DNA of 64,000 bases from Paracoccus denitrificans (GCF_900100045.1 NZ_FNEA01000004.1:1-64000); one strand, 5' to 3'; shown: positions 1-8,135, numbered from the stretch's first letter. Made by a program: numbers and translations. The notes: generated by a model from the letters alone, not told the origin.

Positions 1-18
1 CCCCCGCAACCAACGATA
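1..18. repeat. Candidate left att-like repeat
   Basis: Bases 1-12 (cccccgcaacca) recur directly at 8089-8100, and bases 6-18 (gcaaccaacgata) recur in inverted orientation at 8073-8085. The right copy is a palindrome, which explains why both orientations match. The left copy is cut by the window edge and encodes the last visible residues of the recombinase. A role as an attachment site is inference. Confidence 0.4.
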
Positions 19-1705
19 ATTGCGAAACCTCCGTAGCATTAAGCGCGGAGGTTTTTGCTTTTGTACGCCCCGGCTTCCGCGATACCGCCATCTGACCCAG
101 AAGATTGTCCAGCGCCTCGGCCTCCGACAGGAAATCCGGATCCTTCTTTCCCGCCGCGAAGCGCAGGATGGCGCCGAGGTCGCCGCGCAGCACGATGGCC
201 AACTCGCCCTCCTCCGGCAACAGCGTCACCTGATCGACCAGCGAGCGCAGGATCTCCGCCGCTTGCGCGCGGCTGTCCTCGTGCTGCAGGTTCTCGGAAA
301 GCTCGGTGATGCGTTGGGCATAGAGCGCCGCCATGTTCGGGTGCAGCAGGGGCGGCGGCTCGTCGGCATTGGCCAGCTTCTCCGTCGCCTCGGCCTTGCG
401 GGCCTCCAACTTGGTCATCTTCTCCTTCATCGAGGGGTGATACATGCCGTCGGTGATCGCCTCGATGATCTGGGAAATCTGCCTGCCGATCTTGTCCAGT
501 TCCCGGCGTGCGACCTCCAGATCGGCGCCACGCTCCATCCGCAGCCGGTTCACCTCCCGGGTGAACTCGGCACAGAACTCACGGAACAGCTCCGGCTCCA
601 TCAGGTGTTTTTTGAGCCCGTTGAGGACCGAGGCCTCGAGCGCGTCGCGGCGGATGTTGACGCGATTGTCGCAGGTGCCCTTGTTGCGCGCCGTCGAGCA
701 GCCCAGGAGATCCTTCGAGATCATCGAATAGCCACCGCCGCAGCAGCCGCATTTGACCAGGCCGGCGAAGAGGTGCTTCGGGCGCCGTCGGTCGTTCAGC
801 GGATTGCCCTCCAGCCGGCTGCGGGTCGAGAAGGCCAGTTCGCCCTGCCGGGCCTTCACCGCGTCCCAGAGCGCCTGGTCGACGATGCGCAGGTCTGGCA
901 CGTCCTGGACCACCCATTCGCTTTCCGGGTTCAGCCGCGACACCCGCCTGCCGGTGTCGGGATCCTTGACGTAGCGCAGCCGGTTCCAGACCAGCCGGCC
1001 GACATAAAGCTCGTTGTGCAGGATGCCGGTGCCGCGCTCGCGGTTGCCGTGGATGGTCGACGGCCCCCATTCCCGGCCCATCGGTCCGGGCACGCCCTCG
1101 CGGTTCAGCGCCATGGCGATGGTGCGCGACGAGAGCCCGCTGTCGTAATCGGCGAAGATGCGGCGGATGACGGCGGCCTGCACCGCGTTGATCATCCGGT
1201 CGCCGCGGATCGGCTCGCCGCTGGCGTCGAACTTCTTGACCACGTTGTAGCCGTAGGAATTGCCGCCGCCGGACTTGCCGTCCTCGACCCGGCCGCGCAA
1301 CCCGCGGCGGGTCTTGTCGGCCAGGTCCTTGATGAACAGCGCGTTCATCGTGCCCTTCAGCCCGACATGCAACTCGCTGATCTCGCCCTCCGACAGCGTG
1401 AACATCTTCACATCGGCATAGCGCATGCGCTTGTAGATGCCGGCGATGTCCTCCTGGTCGCGGCTGACCCGGTCCAGTGCTTCGGCCAGCACCATGTCGA
1501 AGCGGCCGCGCGCGGAATCCATGATCAGCGCCTGGAGGCCGGGACGCTGGATCATGCTGGAGCCCGAAATCGCATGGTCGGAATATTCCTCGACCACCTG
1601 CCAGCCTTCCTTCTCCGCCCGCAGCCGGCACATGCGGAACTGGTCGGCAATGGACGCATCGCGCTGCTGATCGGAGGAATAGCGGGCGTAGATGGCGACT
1701 CTCAT
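1..1705 (-). CDS. Large serine recombinase, C-terminus cut by window edge
   Basis: Site-specific DNA recombinase that would integrate or excise the island. The frame is open from the ATG at 1705 to the left edge (at least 568 codons). The start is supported by an AGGAGG site at 1713-1718. The N-terminal resolvase domain (about residues 1-150) begins RVAIYARYSS with the expected catalytic serine at residue 10 or 11. A recombinase DNA-binding domain follows (about 160-290), then a Cys-rich zinc ribbon (KCGCCGG and later paired Cys) and a charged helical region typical of the coiled coil. The visible C-terminus ends SQLSLVAG. The family is clear; the target site and activity are inferred. It is divergent to the CBASS genes and lies next to a dead transposase, as expected at an island end. 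Confidence 0.93.
   Translation of the reverse strand, partial: MRVAIYARYSSDQQRDASIADQFRMCRLRAEKEGWQVVEEYSDHAISGSSMIQRPGLQALIMDSARGRFDMVLAEALDRVSRDQEDIAGIYKRMRYADVKMFTLSEGEISELHVGLKGTMNALFIKDLADKTRRGLRGRVEDGKSGGGNSYGYNVVKKFDASGEPIRGDRMINAVQAAVIRRIFADYDSGLSSRTIAMALNREGVPGPMGREWGPSTIHGNRERGTGILHNELYVGRLVWNRLRYVKDPDTGRRVSRLNPESEWVVQDVPDLRIVDQALWDAVKARQGELAFSTRSRLEGNPLNDRRRPKHLFAGLVKCGCCGGGYSMISKDLLGCSTARNKGTCDNRVNIRRDALEASVLNGLKKHLMEPELFREFCAEFTREVNRLRMERGADLEVARRELDKIGRQISQIIEAITDGMYHPSMKEKMTKLEARKAEATEKLANADEPPPLLHPNMAALYAQRITELSENLQHEDSRAQAAEILRSLVDQVTLLPEEGELAIVLRGDLGAILRFAAGKKDPDFLSEAEALDNLLGQMAVSRKPGRTKAKTSALNATEVSQLSLVAG
26..56 (+). terminator. Rho-independent terminator-like hairpin, plus strand
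   Basis: Arms 26-33 (aacctccg) and 46-53 (cggaggtt) form a perfect 8-bp stem with a 12-nt loop, followed by a T run at 52-56. It lies inside the recombinase 3-prime coding region on the opposite strand. A similar palindrome-then-terminator arrangement occurs at 8079-8157. Confidence 0.55.
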
Positions 1706-1720
1706 GTGCAGGCCTCCTGT

Positions 1721-1909
1721 TCAGTCGGGGCGGTGTTTGAGATTCTCGCGCTCCTCGGCTTCGACGAACTCCCGTGCCGCGTGTCGGGCCAGCAGGCGGA
1801 CCAGGTCCGCAAGGCGCCGGTCCGGGGAGGGCAGGGGCGCGGCAGAATCCCGGGCCGGTTCTGCGACCACCCGGAGCCGTTCCGCAACTGTCTGCCTCCG
1901 CCGTGCCAT
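1721..1909 (-). CDS. Small Arg/Glu-rich protein preceding the recombinase
   Basis: A 62-residue charged protein starting MARRRQTVAERL and ending just upstream of the recombinase start, in the same direction. Its middle (DRRLADLVRLLARHAAREF) resembles small helical proteins that commonly precede large serine recombinases in alphaproteobacterial islands; that resemblance is from memory. I chose the ATG at 1909 because a purine-rich stretch precedes it, whereas the longer GTG form at 1951 has no evident ribosome site. The 15-bp gap to the recombinase suggests co-transcription. Function unknown; it could be an excision or directionality partner, but nothing in the sequence proves that. Confidence 0.55.
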   Translation of the reverse strand: MARRRQTVAERLRVVAEPARDSAAPLPSPDRRLADLVRLLARHAAREFVEAEERENLKHRPD

Positions 1910-2147
1910 CGCCCCGTTCCGCTTCCCGCGCGGCAGGATCCGCGCCAACACGAGCGTGGCGCAGGGAAGGGCGAAATCACAGGCGGGTTCGGGCGCATCG
2001 CATCAAGCCTCGGCGCAGCACAGCGTAAACCGGCGCTGCCGCGCCTGCTGCAGGGAGCACTGCGCGGCGGCATCCACGTAGGGTGGCGTAAAAATACTGG
2101 AAAAGCGCGGGATATCTCGCGACAAGGGGCGAGATCGGCGGGGTTCC

Positions 2148-2495
2148 GCCTTTCACGCGGACCTCGCGGTCGAAGCCGATCTCGGCTAACTGGGCCAAGC
2201 CGTCGGCGTCATTAGTGTCGATCTCGTTCGGGGCCATGTCCAGCACGGTCTTTGCATGCCTAACGTCGACGCAGATCGTCGGAATGCCTTCGGTGCTCAG
2301 GGCATGACAGAACCAGACCGACAATGGGCTGGTCTCAAACACAACCCGCTTTGCATTTGGTGCGAGCCGCCGCAGAATTGCAGCGATTGCTCCCGGATCC
2401 GAGGGGTATTTGCTGCGCCAGACCCGTCGGCCGTTCCGTCGCACGGAAATCGCCGTTTCCTTCAGAGATACGTTCAGACCGATATAGTCGCACAT
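2148..2495 (-). pseudogene. IS110-family transposase fragment
   Basis: About 116 residues match the N-terminal RuvC-like (DEDD) domain of IS110-type transposases: YIGLNVSLKETAI near the start, VVFETSPLSVW, CVDVRHAK and IDTNDADGLAQL. Similarity stops after EVRVKG, and the C-terminal serine-containing domain is absent. The first catalytic aspartate expected in GLDVS is asparagine (GLNVS), so the fragment is both truncated and mutated. It marks past insertion activity between the recombinase cassette and the defence genes. Confidence 0.8.
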
Positions 2496-2499
2496 AGTT

Positions 2500-2877
2500 T
2501 GTTCCCCGTTCCGATGAATGGGTCCGGCGTCCATCGTGAGCCCGTACCTGTGTCCCATCGAGAAAAACCACCTGCCCAAAATCCGCTGGCATAAACGGAC
2601 CTTCTACGCAGAGTCGAAGCGACCATACGGCCCCATCGAAAGTCGACATTTATTTTATATCAAGACCAAGCTCCTCTCCACACGGCCGTGGGTCGGCTCA
2701 GATTCCCAAGCCTCATCGTGAAAATGTCCGAACGGCAGGCGGTAGATAGTGTCCGATACATTCAGAACAAATAATGAATACGCCCCGTTGTTCCGTTGAA
2801 AATTTTACCGAACACTGCTAGATGTTGAGGCTCAAAGGGCTCTACCCGCAAGATGGGTCCATTATGAGAGGTGCGTC
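2500..2877. other. Intergenic region ahead of the CBASS genes
   Basis: No gene is seen in this comparatively AT-rich stretch of about 380 bases. It should hold the CBASS promoter; the one candidate I can see is listed separately. Confidence 0.5.
2796..2824 (+). promoter_or_regulatory. Possible sigma-70 promoter for CBASS
   Basis: TTGAAA at 2796-2801 is followed after 17 bases by TAGATG at 2819-2824. The -35 element is good and the -10 is weak. It lies about 55 bases upstream of the first CBASS gene. This is a pattern match only. Confidence 0.25.
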
Positions 2878-3510
2878 TTGTCCGAGCACGAGTATTCAGT
2901 CGTTGGTCACAGCCGATCAAGGGTCGGCATGTACATAGCCTTCTTCGCCGGAACAATTGCCGGTGGTTTGGCAGTCGGCGTGGGCCTTCTCATGACTGTC
3001 GCCCGCGATGCCGGATACCTGAGCCTGCCAGAAATCGTTCTCTGGCCTGTCACGGGTGCTGCCGTTTTCGGGGCCATGTTTTTCGTGTTCGACAGGTTCG
3101 GATGGCGTTGGAGGGGGGTCCGCTCCGCTGTTGGCATCCCGGATATTTCTGGAACGTGGTTGCTTGAGGGAGTGTCTTATGACCAGGGCTCCCAGCCGAA
3201 ATGGCGGTGGTCCGGGCAGATTGAAATCACCCAGAAATATGAGAAGATTTTCGTCTGCCTGCGCACAGCTCAGAGCGGATCGTACAGTATCTCGGCAGCT
3301 CTCATCCCAGAAGGACGCCGTTACAGACTCATCTACAGCTACAGGAACCAGCCGAAGCCGGGAGAGCCAGACCTTCAGGCCCATATCGGCCATTGCGAAC
3401 TTCTGTTTGAACCCGATCTTCAGTCGGCCGAGGGCAGCTATTTCAACGGCGGCGGCCGCTTCACGCACGGGACTATGAATTTGAAGAGGAGAGCCCCCGA
3501 TGCCGCGTAA
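2878..3510 (+). CDS. cap15: Cap15-like CBASS effector (2TM plus beta-barrel)
   Basis: Predicted membrane effector of a CBASS anti-phage system. Cap15 proteins bind the nucleotide second messenger made by the neighbouring CD-NTase and disrupt the inner membrane. The 210-residue product has two hydrophobic segments (about residues 17-42 and 51-73). A strand-rich domain (about 90-205) carries family features: ISGTW, WSGQIEITQKYEKI, a run of alternating Ser, IYSYRNQP, HIGHCELLF, and a YF then G-T-M-N ending. The start is a TTG at 2878 with GAGAGG six bases upstream; the next ATG (2929) would cut into the first membrane segment. It overlaps the CD-NTase start by 11 bases, so the two are translationally coupled. 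The assignment rests on recalled family pattern (SMODS-associating 2TM beta effector). Confidence 0.8.
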   Translation: MSEHEYSVVGHSRSRVGMYIAFFAGTIAGGLAVGVGLLMTVARDAGYLSLPEIVLWPVTGAAVFGAMFFVFDRFGWRWRGVRSAVGIPDISGTWLLEGVSYDQGSQPKWRWSGQIEITQKYEKIFVCLRTAQSGSYSISAALIPEGRRYRLIYSYRNQPKPGEPDLQAHIGHCELLFEPDLQSAEGSYFNGGGRFTHGTMNLKRRAPDAA

Positions 3511-4624
3511 TTTTGACGAAAGACTGGCGCGTCTGCGCACTCGTCGGATGGACGATCAGAATACGGTTCTGGCTTCGCGGGGCTTCGGGGAATCCTATGA
3601 AAAACGCTCTGCCAACAAGGCGACGAAATATGTTCTCGGTGCCATGCAGGAGGTCGATCCACGGTCTACACAGATTTCGCATGAGGAAGCCCAGAAGGTT
3701 GAGAGGAACCTTAAGGAAGGACTGGAAGCTGAAGGGCTTTTTCCGAACTTTCGATTACAGGGATCGGTTCCGCTCAATGTCCACATTCGCGGTGTTAGCG
3801 ATGTTGATCTGCTCGTCATTGAGGGTTGCTACCTGCGCTACGAAAGCTGCGAAGGGAGCCGCAAGAGCTACCTTCCCTATACTGGTCGGGGCCAATTGGT
3901 GGACGATGTTCTGTTCCTCCGATCGAAATCCGAAGAGATTTTAGAGCGACGCTTCTGGGGAGCCACCGTCGATAAATCCCCCGCCAAATCCATTCAACTT
4001 TCCGACGGAGCATTCCGGCGAAAGGTGGATGTTGTGCCTTCCAACTGGCTGGATACTGTGAATTACCAGAGAACGCTGGTAGATGCGCACAGGGGCATAC
4101 AGATCGTCAACAAATATACTCGCGAGCATATCAGCAACTATCCATTCGTCTACATTGCTGAGATTACCTCTAAAGCTCGCCAAACTAATGAGGGAGCCCG
4201 CATGGGCATCCGTCTCGCGAAGAACGTTAAGAACGATGCAGAGGCCGAGATTGCGCTTAGCAGCTACGATATCGGTAGTCTAATCTACCATTGCCCCAAT
4301 CATTACGTCACACATCTGGTTGCACGAGATTTGATGATACTGTCGGGCGTCGAGCGCTGGTTCGATGAATTATCACGCGACCGCGTAAGAGCCACCTCCC
4401 TCATGACCCCGGACGGAACAAGGCGAATCTTGGACGGAACCGCGAAGTGGGAGGGTCTGTTGAAGCTGTCCAGTGAATTGACCGATCTGGCCCAAGCCGT
4501 CGAGCGGGAACTCGCTAGTCCCTACGATTACGCGCCTCCGGATCGTGACACACTGCGTAAGCGTCTCAATGATAATGCCATCCCGCTGGCACCTGAGTTA
4601 ATTGTTGGTGGAGTAAGGTTCTAA
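3500..4624 (+). CDS. CBASS CD-NTase (cGAS/DncV-like nucleotidyltransferase)
   Basis: Cytosolic enzyme expected to make a cyclic di- or trinucleotide alarm signal on phage infection. The 374-residue protein has the nucleotidyltransferase signature: GS at residues 88-89, then DVD with Asp101 and Asp103, and a third carboxylate, Asp177, in RRKVDVVP. The C-terminal helical half is typical of the SMODS class. A GAGGAG ribosome site lies inside the end of the effector gene. No Cap2/Cap3 (E1/E2, JAB) or HORMA/TRIP13 genes are nearby, so this is a minimal, type I-like layout. The clade and the cyclic product cannot be told by eye; association with Cap15 is known for CdnB and CdnE members. Base composition is lower in GC than the backbone, consistent with transfer. 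Confidence 0.9.
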   Translation: MPRNFDERLARLRTRRMDDQNTVLASRGFGESYEKRSANKATKYVLGAMQEVDPRSTQISHEEAQKVERNLKEGLEAEGLFPNFRLQGSVPLNVHIRGVSDVDLLVIEGCYLRYESCEGSRKSYLPYTGRGQLVDDVLFLRSKSEEILERRFWGATVDKSPAKSIQLSDGAFRRKVDVVPSNWLDTVNYQRTLVDAHRGIQIVNKYTREHISNYPFVYIAEITSKARQTNEGARMGIRLAKNVKNDAEAEIALSSYDIGSLIYHCPNHYVTHLVARDLMILSGVERWFDELSRDRVRATSLMTPDGTRRILDGTAKWEGLLKLSSELTDLAQAVERELASPYDYAPPDRDTLRKRLNDNAIPLAPELIVGGVRF

Positions 4625-4727
4625 AGGGTGTATGATCTGCCGCTGGATAAAAATTCAGGGGCAGGTCACGTAACTGAACCCGCCTCGGCGCGGATGACAT
4701 GTCTTAGGGGCTTTCGACGTCGGCCAG

Positions 4728-5246
4728 ATGGATGCTGGCGAGACCTTTGAAGCCGGTCGACTGGTTGTGCGTTGGGCATCGTCCCTTTCTCTTGCTGCAG
4801 TAGTGCTTCTCTACGCGGGATGGCGCTGGCTGCCTATGCTGCAATCGATGATTTTTCCATACCTGGGCGGGTGTTGGCAAGGCGAGGTCCGCTACGTTGA
4901 TAAGAACCAGAATCCTTGTGCCAAGCCCGTCACGATGGAAGCCAAGCACACCTTATTCGGTATCAAGTTCCTGCTTGACTCAGACGAGTCGACGTCCGCA
5001 ACACTTGCGGTTCATGCCGAAAAGGACCCAGATTTCGACAGGTACCGCTTGTTCTATGTCTACCTGAACCGCCGCAAAGAGGGTGTGGTCGGTGGTGGAG
5101 AGGCCTATAGAGGCCTCGCGGTCGTCCGATGGGCTGACGCACCACAGCCGTCGCTGGAAGGCGATTATTTTACCGATACGCACCGGGATGGTACGCTTCA
5201 TCTTCGCAGAGTTGAGAAGACACCCTTCTGGAAATTGTGGCGCTGA
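4728..5246 (+). CDS. Second Cap15-like membrane beta-barrel protein
   Basis: A 172-residue protein with one clear hydrophobic segment (about residues 17-38) followed by a strand-rich domain. That domain parallels the first effector: GGCWQGEV against SGTW, YRLFYVYLNR against YRLIYSYRN, LEGDYFTDTHRDGTLHLRR against AEGSYFNGGGRFTHGTMNLKR. It starts at ATG 4728, 103 bases after the CD-NTase and in the same direction; no strong ribosome site is visible. The likely role is a second nucleotide-sensing membrane effector or an accessory sensor. The spacing could allow separate expression. Recognition comes from comparison with the neighbour; sequence divergence is high, so function is inferred. Confidence 0.65.
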   Translation: MDAGETFEAGRLVVRWASSLSLAAVVLLYAGWRWLPMLQSMIFPYLGGCWQGEVRYVDKNQNPCAKPVTMEAKHTLFGIKFLLDSDESTSATLAVHAEKDPDFDRYRLFYVYLNRRKEGVVGGGEAYRGLAVVRWADAPQPSLEGDYFTDTHRDGTLHLRRVEKTPFWKLWR

Positions 5247-5777
5247 GGTGAGCGGCGCCGAGGAAAGAAAGGGATCTCGTCGGATAAAGCGGTCATCCCT
5301 ACACGGTTCGATTAGCGCTTAACGCCCACCCAGCCCCCACGCTGCCGCTGGTCGGCTGAGGTCTGGGAAGTTCAATGAACGCCCAGCATCAAGCATCTTC
5401 GTCGAGAAGCTCAAGTCCGCAAGCCGCACAATCAGCGGAAGGCCAAGGCCGATCGACCGTCCGAACGCCCTCTTCAAATTCGCCAAAAGCGGAGCGCCAG
5501 CCTTCGGTCAGCTGCCCGCCAAGTGACTCGATGCGGCGCGGCGACGCGACGAATACGCGACTGAAAGATTGTGCCGGTGGATCGAGAAGACAGTCCAGCG
5601 CGACTTCCGTGATCATTGCGTTCACGTAGGCGCCGCGATGGGCATACCCGGCCGAACATCTGCGCAATCTGGGAGTTGGCCGGAGCCACGTTTTTGCGCA
5701 GCGCCCGGAGTGGTCGTTGGCTTCGCGGCGCTTATATGCTCTCAAGCGAACTGTCGCGGCATGGGATACGAAACGGC
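5247..5777. other. Decayed region without a convincing gene
   Basis: About 530 bases between the CBASS locus and the ATP-grasp fragment. A minus-strand frame at 5389-5631 reads as plausible protein but lacks a start with a ribosome site, and I do not recognise it. I see no intact gene. Confidence 0.4.
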
Positions 5778-5990
5778 ATGCAGTGGATACTTCAGCAGTT
5801 CGAGGACACGCAGAAGCTGGCCGATGCACTTGATCGGCTTGGCATCTCTTACTCGTGGCACAAGGTCGTTCCATTCATCGGCACGCTCGAGCCCGAGCCG
5901 GAGGTGCGCGATCCGCAAGCCGTTGTGATGTTCGGCTCTTACATGCGGTCAGCGGAGTGGCAAGATTATCTGTGGCATATGTCGATCTGA
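5778..5990 (+). pseudogene. ATP-grasp domain protein, N-terminal fragment
   Basis: Begins with ATG at 5778 and encodes QWILQQFEDTQKLADALD, then VVPFIGTLEPEP and AVVMFGSY. I recall this pattern from the N-terminus of ATP-grasp domain proteins whose full length is near 300 residues. After MFGSY the expected sequence is lost and a stop follows, leaving about 70 residues without the ATP-binding core. It is interpreted as a truncated remnant. It sits between two defence loci, suggesting serial insertions and deletions here. Confidence 0.55.
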
Positions 5991-6173
5991 TCGACGTGGC
6001 GGGAAGACCTGTCGATCTTTTCGACTCGCACCGTTATGTTCTGGTCTGCAGGGGTGTCGTACGCCGGAGCATTCCTTGAGAAACCCTTGGTTGGAGGGTC
6101 TAGAACACTGTAGTTAGATGTTTCTTAAAGAGACCCGTGGCGTCTGCTTTGAAAATATGCCATCATAAGCGTC

Positions 6174-6995
6174 ATGGTGGCCGAACGAGCGCAAAACCTG
6201 AAGAAGGTCCTTGATGCAGTGCCCTCCGGGTATCTGGTCGATGCGGCATGGCTCACCGCGCATGGCATCGCCTACGAGACCTTTCGTGACTACGTCAAGC
6301 GCGGCTGGCTCGAGCGTCTGACCCGAGGCGTTTTCCGTCGCCCGTTTCTGGGCACTTCTGCTTCGGATACGATCGACTGGAAGATCTGCCTGCTCTCAGT
6401 CCAGCACATCATGGGTCACGATGTCCATGTCGGTGGCATGACGGCGCTCGCCCAGCAGGGTTACGGCCACTACCTGCGGCTGGGCGGTAACGCCCCGGTA
6501 TGGATCTATGGTGAAGTCATACCGAACTGGCTTTCGAAGCTGCCGCTGAACGCGCCGATCGAGACGCACAGCAGGTCCCTCTTTGACGATCCGAAGCTGG
6601 GCCTTCCCGATGATACCACGGATGCCGGGCAAACCCTTCCTTGGGACTGGCAGCTCAGGATGTCGTCTCCCGAACGGGCAATCCTCGAAGCTATCGATGA
6701 GCTGCCCGACCATGAAAGCTTCCACAACCTCGACATGGTATTCGAGAGCCTGACGACGCTGCGGCCGAAAATGCTGTCGGCGCTGCTGTACAGTTGCAGG
6801 AAGATTAAGGTGAGGCGGCTGTTCTTCGTCTTCGCTGATCGCCACGATCACCCCTGGCGCAAGCGCCTCGATCCCGAGAAATTCGACCTCGGCAGCGGCG
6901 ACCGGGCTCTAGTCGAGGGCGGCAGGATACACCCGCGGTACCGGATCGTGGTGCCGGAGGAATTCGCAAAGACCGAGGCTGACGATGGCGCGTGA
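6174..6995 (+). CDS. abiEi: AbiEi-type antitoxin / transcriptional regulator
   Basis: Antitoxin of a type IV AbiE toxin-antitoxin system, known for phage abortive infection. The 273-residue protein has an N-terminal winged-helix region (about residues 8-60, including SGYLVDAAWLTAHGI and WLERLTRGVFRRP) and a C-terminal AbiEi-like domain (SSPERAILEAIDELPD, then VRRLFFVFADRH). In studied systems the protein represses its own operon and neutralises the nucleotidyltransferase. Its last 11 bases overlap the toxin gene. No strong ribosome site precedes ATG 6174, but the domain begins directly after it. The operator was not resolved. Confidence 0.88.
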   Translation: MVAERAQNLKKVLDAVPSGYLVDAAWLTAHGIAYETFRDYVKRGWLERLTRGVFRRPFLGTSASDTIDWKICLLSVQHIMGHDVHVGGMTALAQQGYGHYLRLGGNAPVWIYGEVIPNWLSKLPLNAPIETHSRSLFDDPKLGLPDDTTDAGQTLPWDWQLRMSSPERAILEAIDELPDHESFHNLDMVFESLTTLRPKMLSALLYSCRKIKVRRLFFVFADRHDHPWRKRLDPEKFDLGSGDRALVEGGRIHPRYRIVVPEEFAKTEADDGA

Positions 6996-7902
6996 GGACT
7001 ATGAAGCTCAGGTCGCGTTGCTCGTGCGCGTGCTCCCGCATGTCGCGAAGGAAAGGGCATTCGCGCTCAAGGGCGGCACGGCGATCAACCTGTTCTACCG
7101 CGATCTGCCCCGCCTGTCGGTCGATATCGATCTGACCTACCTGCCGATCAAGGATCGCCGTGAAAGCCTCGCTGAGATCAACGAGGCAATGGATCGCATC
7201 GCCGCCGCCGTCGAAGGCAGCATAGCCGGCGTGAAGACGCAACGCATCCAAGGCGGGGGAGGCGGCGCCACCCGTGTTCTCGTTCGACTGGGTGGTGCCG
7301 AGATCAAGATCGAGACCTCGCCGGTCATGCGTGGCGCCGTCCACGATCCCGAGATGCGCCCGGTGTCAGATGCGGTTGAGGACGAATTCGGCTATGCAGA
7401 GATGCAGGTGGTTTCCTTCGAGGATCTGTTCGGAGGCAAGTTGCATGCCGCAGTGGACCGCCAGCATCCGCGTGACCTCTATGACATCAAGCTGCTGTAC
7501 GAGAATGAAGGTCTGACAGAGGATCTGTTCCGGACCTTCCTGATCTATATCGCCTGCTCATCGCGTCCCGCGCATGAACTTCTGAACCCGAACTTTATCG
7601 ACCTCGACCAGCCTTATACGAAGGAGTTTGAAGGCATGACGAAGGTCCATGTCAGTCTTGACGACCTGCTCGAAACCCGCAAACGGCTGGTCGCGGACAT
7701 CCGGTCTCGTCTTGATGAAAAGGCCAGGACGTTTCTCCTGAGCCTGCATGATGGCACGCCCGACTTCGATGCCATCGAACGGCCGCGGGCGGCTGACCTG
7801 CCTGCAGTTCGTTGGAAGCTGATCAATCTGGAGAAGCTGAAGAGCGACAACCCGGCCAAGCATGCGGAGCACCGATCTGTGCTGGAAGCGCTGTTCCGCT
7901 AG
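6985..7902 (+). CDS. abiEii: AbiEii-type nucleotidyltransferase toxin
   Basis: Toxin partner of the upstream AbiEi. The 305-residue protein carries the DNA polymerase beta-like nucleotidyltransferase signature: LKGGTAINLFYRD followed by LSVDIDLTY, where the two Asp bind metal. FEDLFGGKLHAA and RHPRDLYDIKLL-type motifs of the AbiEii/MenT family also appear (here QHPRDLYDIKLL). Related enzymes transfer nucleotides to tRNA or other targets; the substrate here is unknown. The start ATG lies inside the antitoxin gene (11-base overlap), so expression is coupled. The reading frame is full length with no visible damage, so the module looks functional. Confidence 0.92.
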   Translation: MAREDYEAQVALLVRVLPHVAKERAFALKGGTAINLFYRDLPRLSVDIDLTYLPIKDRRESLAEINEAMDRIAAAVEGSIAGVKTQRIQGGGGGATRVLVRLGGAEIKIETSPVMRGAVHDPEMRPVSDAVEDEFGYAEMQVVSFEDLFGGKLHAAVDRQHPRDLYDIKLLYENEGLTEDLFRTFLIYIACSSRPAHELLNPNFIDLDQPYTKEFEGMTKVHVSLDDLLETRKRLVADIRSRLDEKARTFLLSLHDGTPDFDAIERPRAADLPAVRWKLINLEKLKSDNPAKHAEHRSVLEALFR

Positions 7903-8023
7903 TCGCAGTTGCGGCTGTCGTTCCGCTCAGAGACTGTCTGGCCGCAGCTCTCCTGTCCTGCCTCTGGCAATAATGCGAAGTGTGAGCGCCTCGAAAACGG
8001 GGTTTCCTAAGCCACGGCAATGA

Positions 8024-8134
8024 GTTACACTAAGCGGCGAGTTTCGGGATTTGGCGCTCGACCAATCGCAAGTATCGTTGGTTGCAGGCCCCCGCAACCA
8101 CTTCTGTCATAAAACACTCGAAATCCAAGTGTGA
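8024..8134 (+). pseudogene. Relic of a serine recombinase 3-prime end
   Basis: A short open stretch between stops reads LALDQSQVSLVAG before ending at the TGA of 8132-8134. It matches the C-terminus of the recombinase at the left edge (EVSQLSLVAG), but on the opposite strand. No upstream recombinase sequence is left. It supports this point being the other border of the mobile element or the scar of a second one. Confidence 0.5.
8073..8100. repeat. Candidate right att-like palindrome
   Basis: Arms TGGTTGC (8079-8085) and GCAACCA (8094-8100) surround an 8-base centre, AGGCCCCC. Bases 8089-8100 repeat bases 1-12 directly, and 8073-8085 repeat 6-18 in inverted form. It is a candidate recombination core or border of the island; no experiment or second genome was compared. 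Confidence 0.45.
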
Positions 8135-8135
8135 G

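Noticed and set aside
579..1631. Long minus-strand open frame inside the recombinase region
   Set aside because: It is a shifted frame of the recombinase gene on the same strand; its translation is low-complexity and lacks any domain, whereas the frame from 1705 gives a complete recombinase.
5389..5631. Minus-strand gene fragment in the decayed island section
   Set aside because: Protein-like composition but no start with a ribosome site and no recognised family, so it is not listed as a gene.
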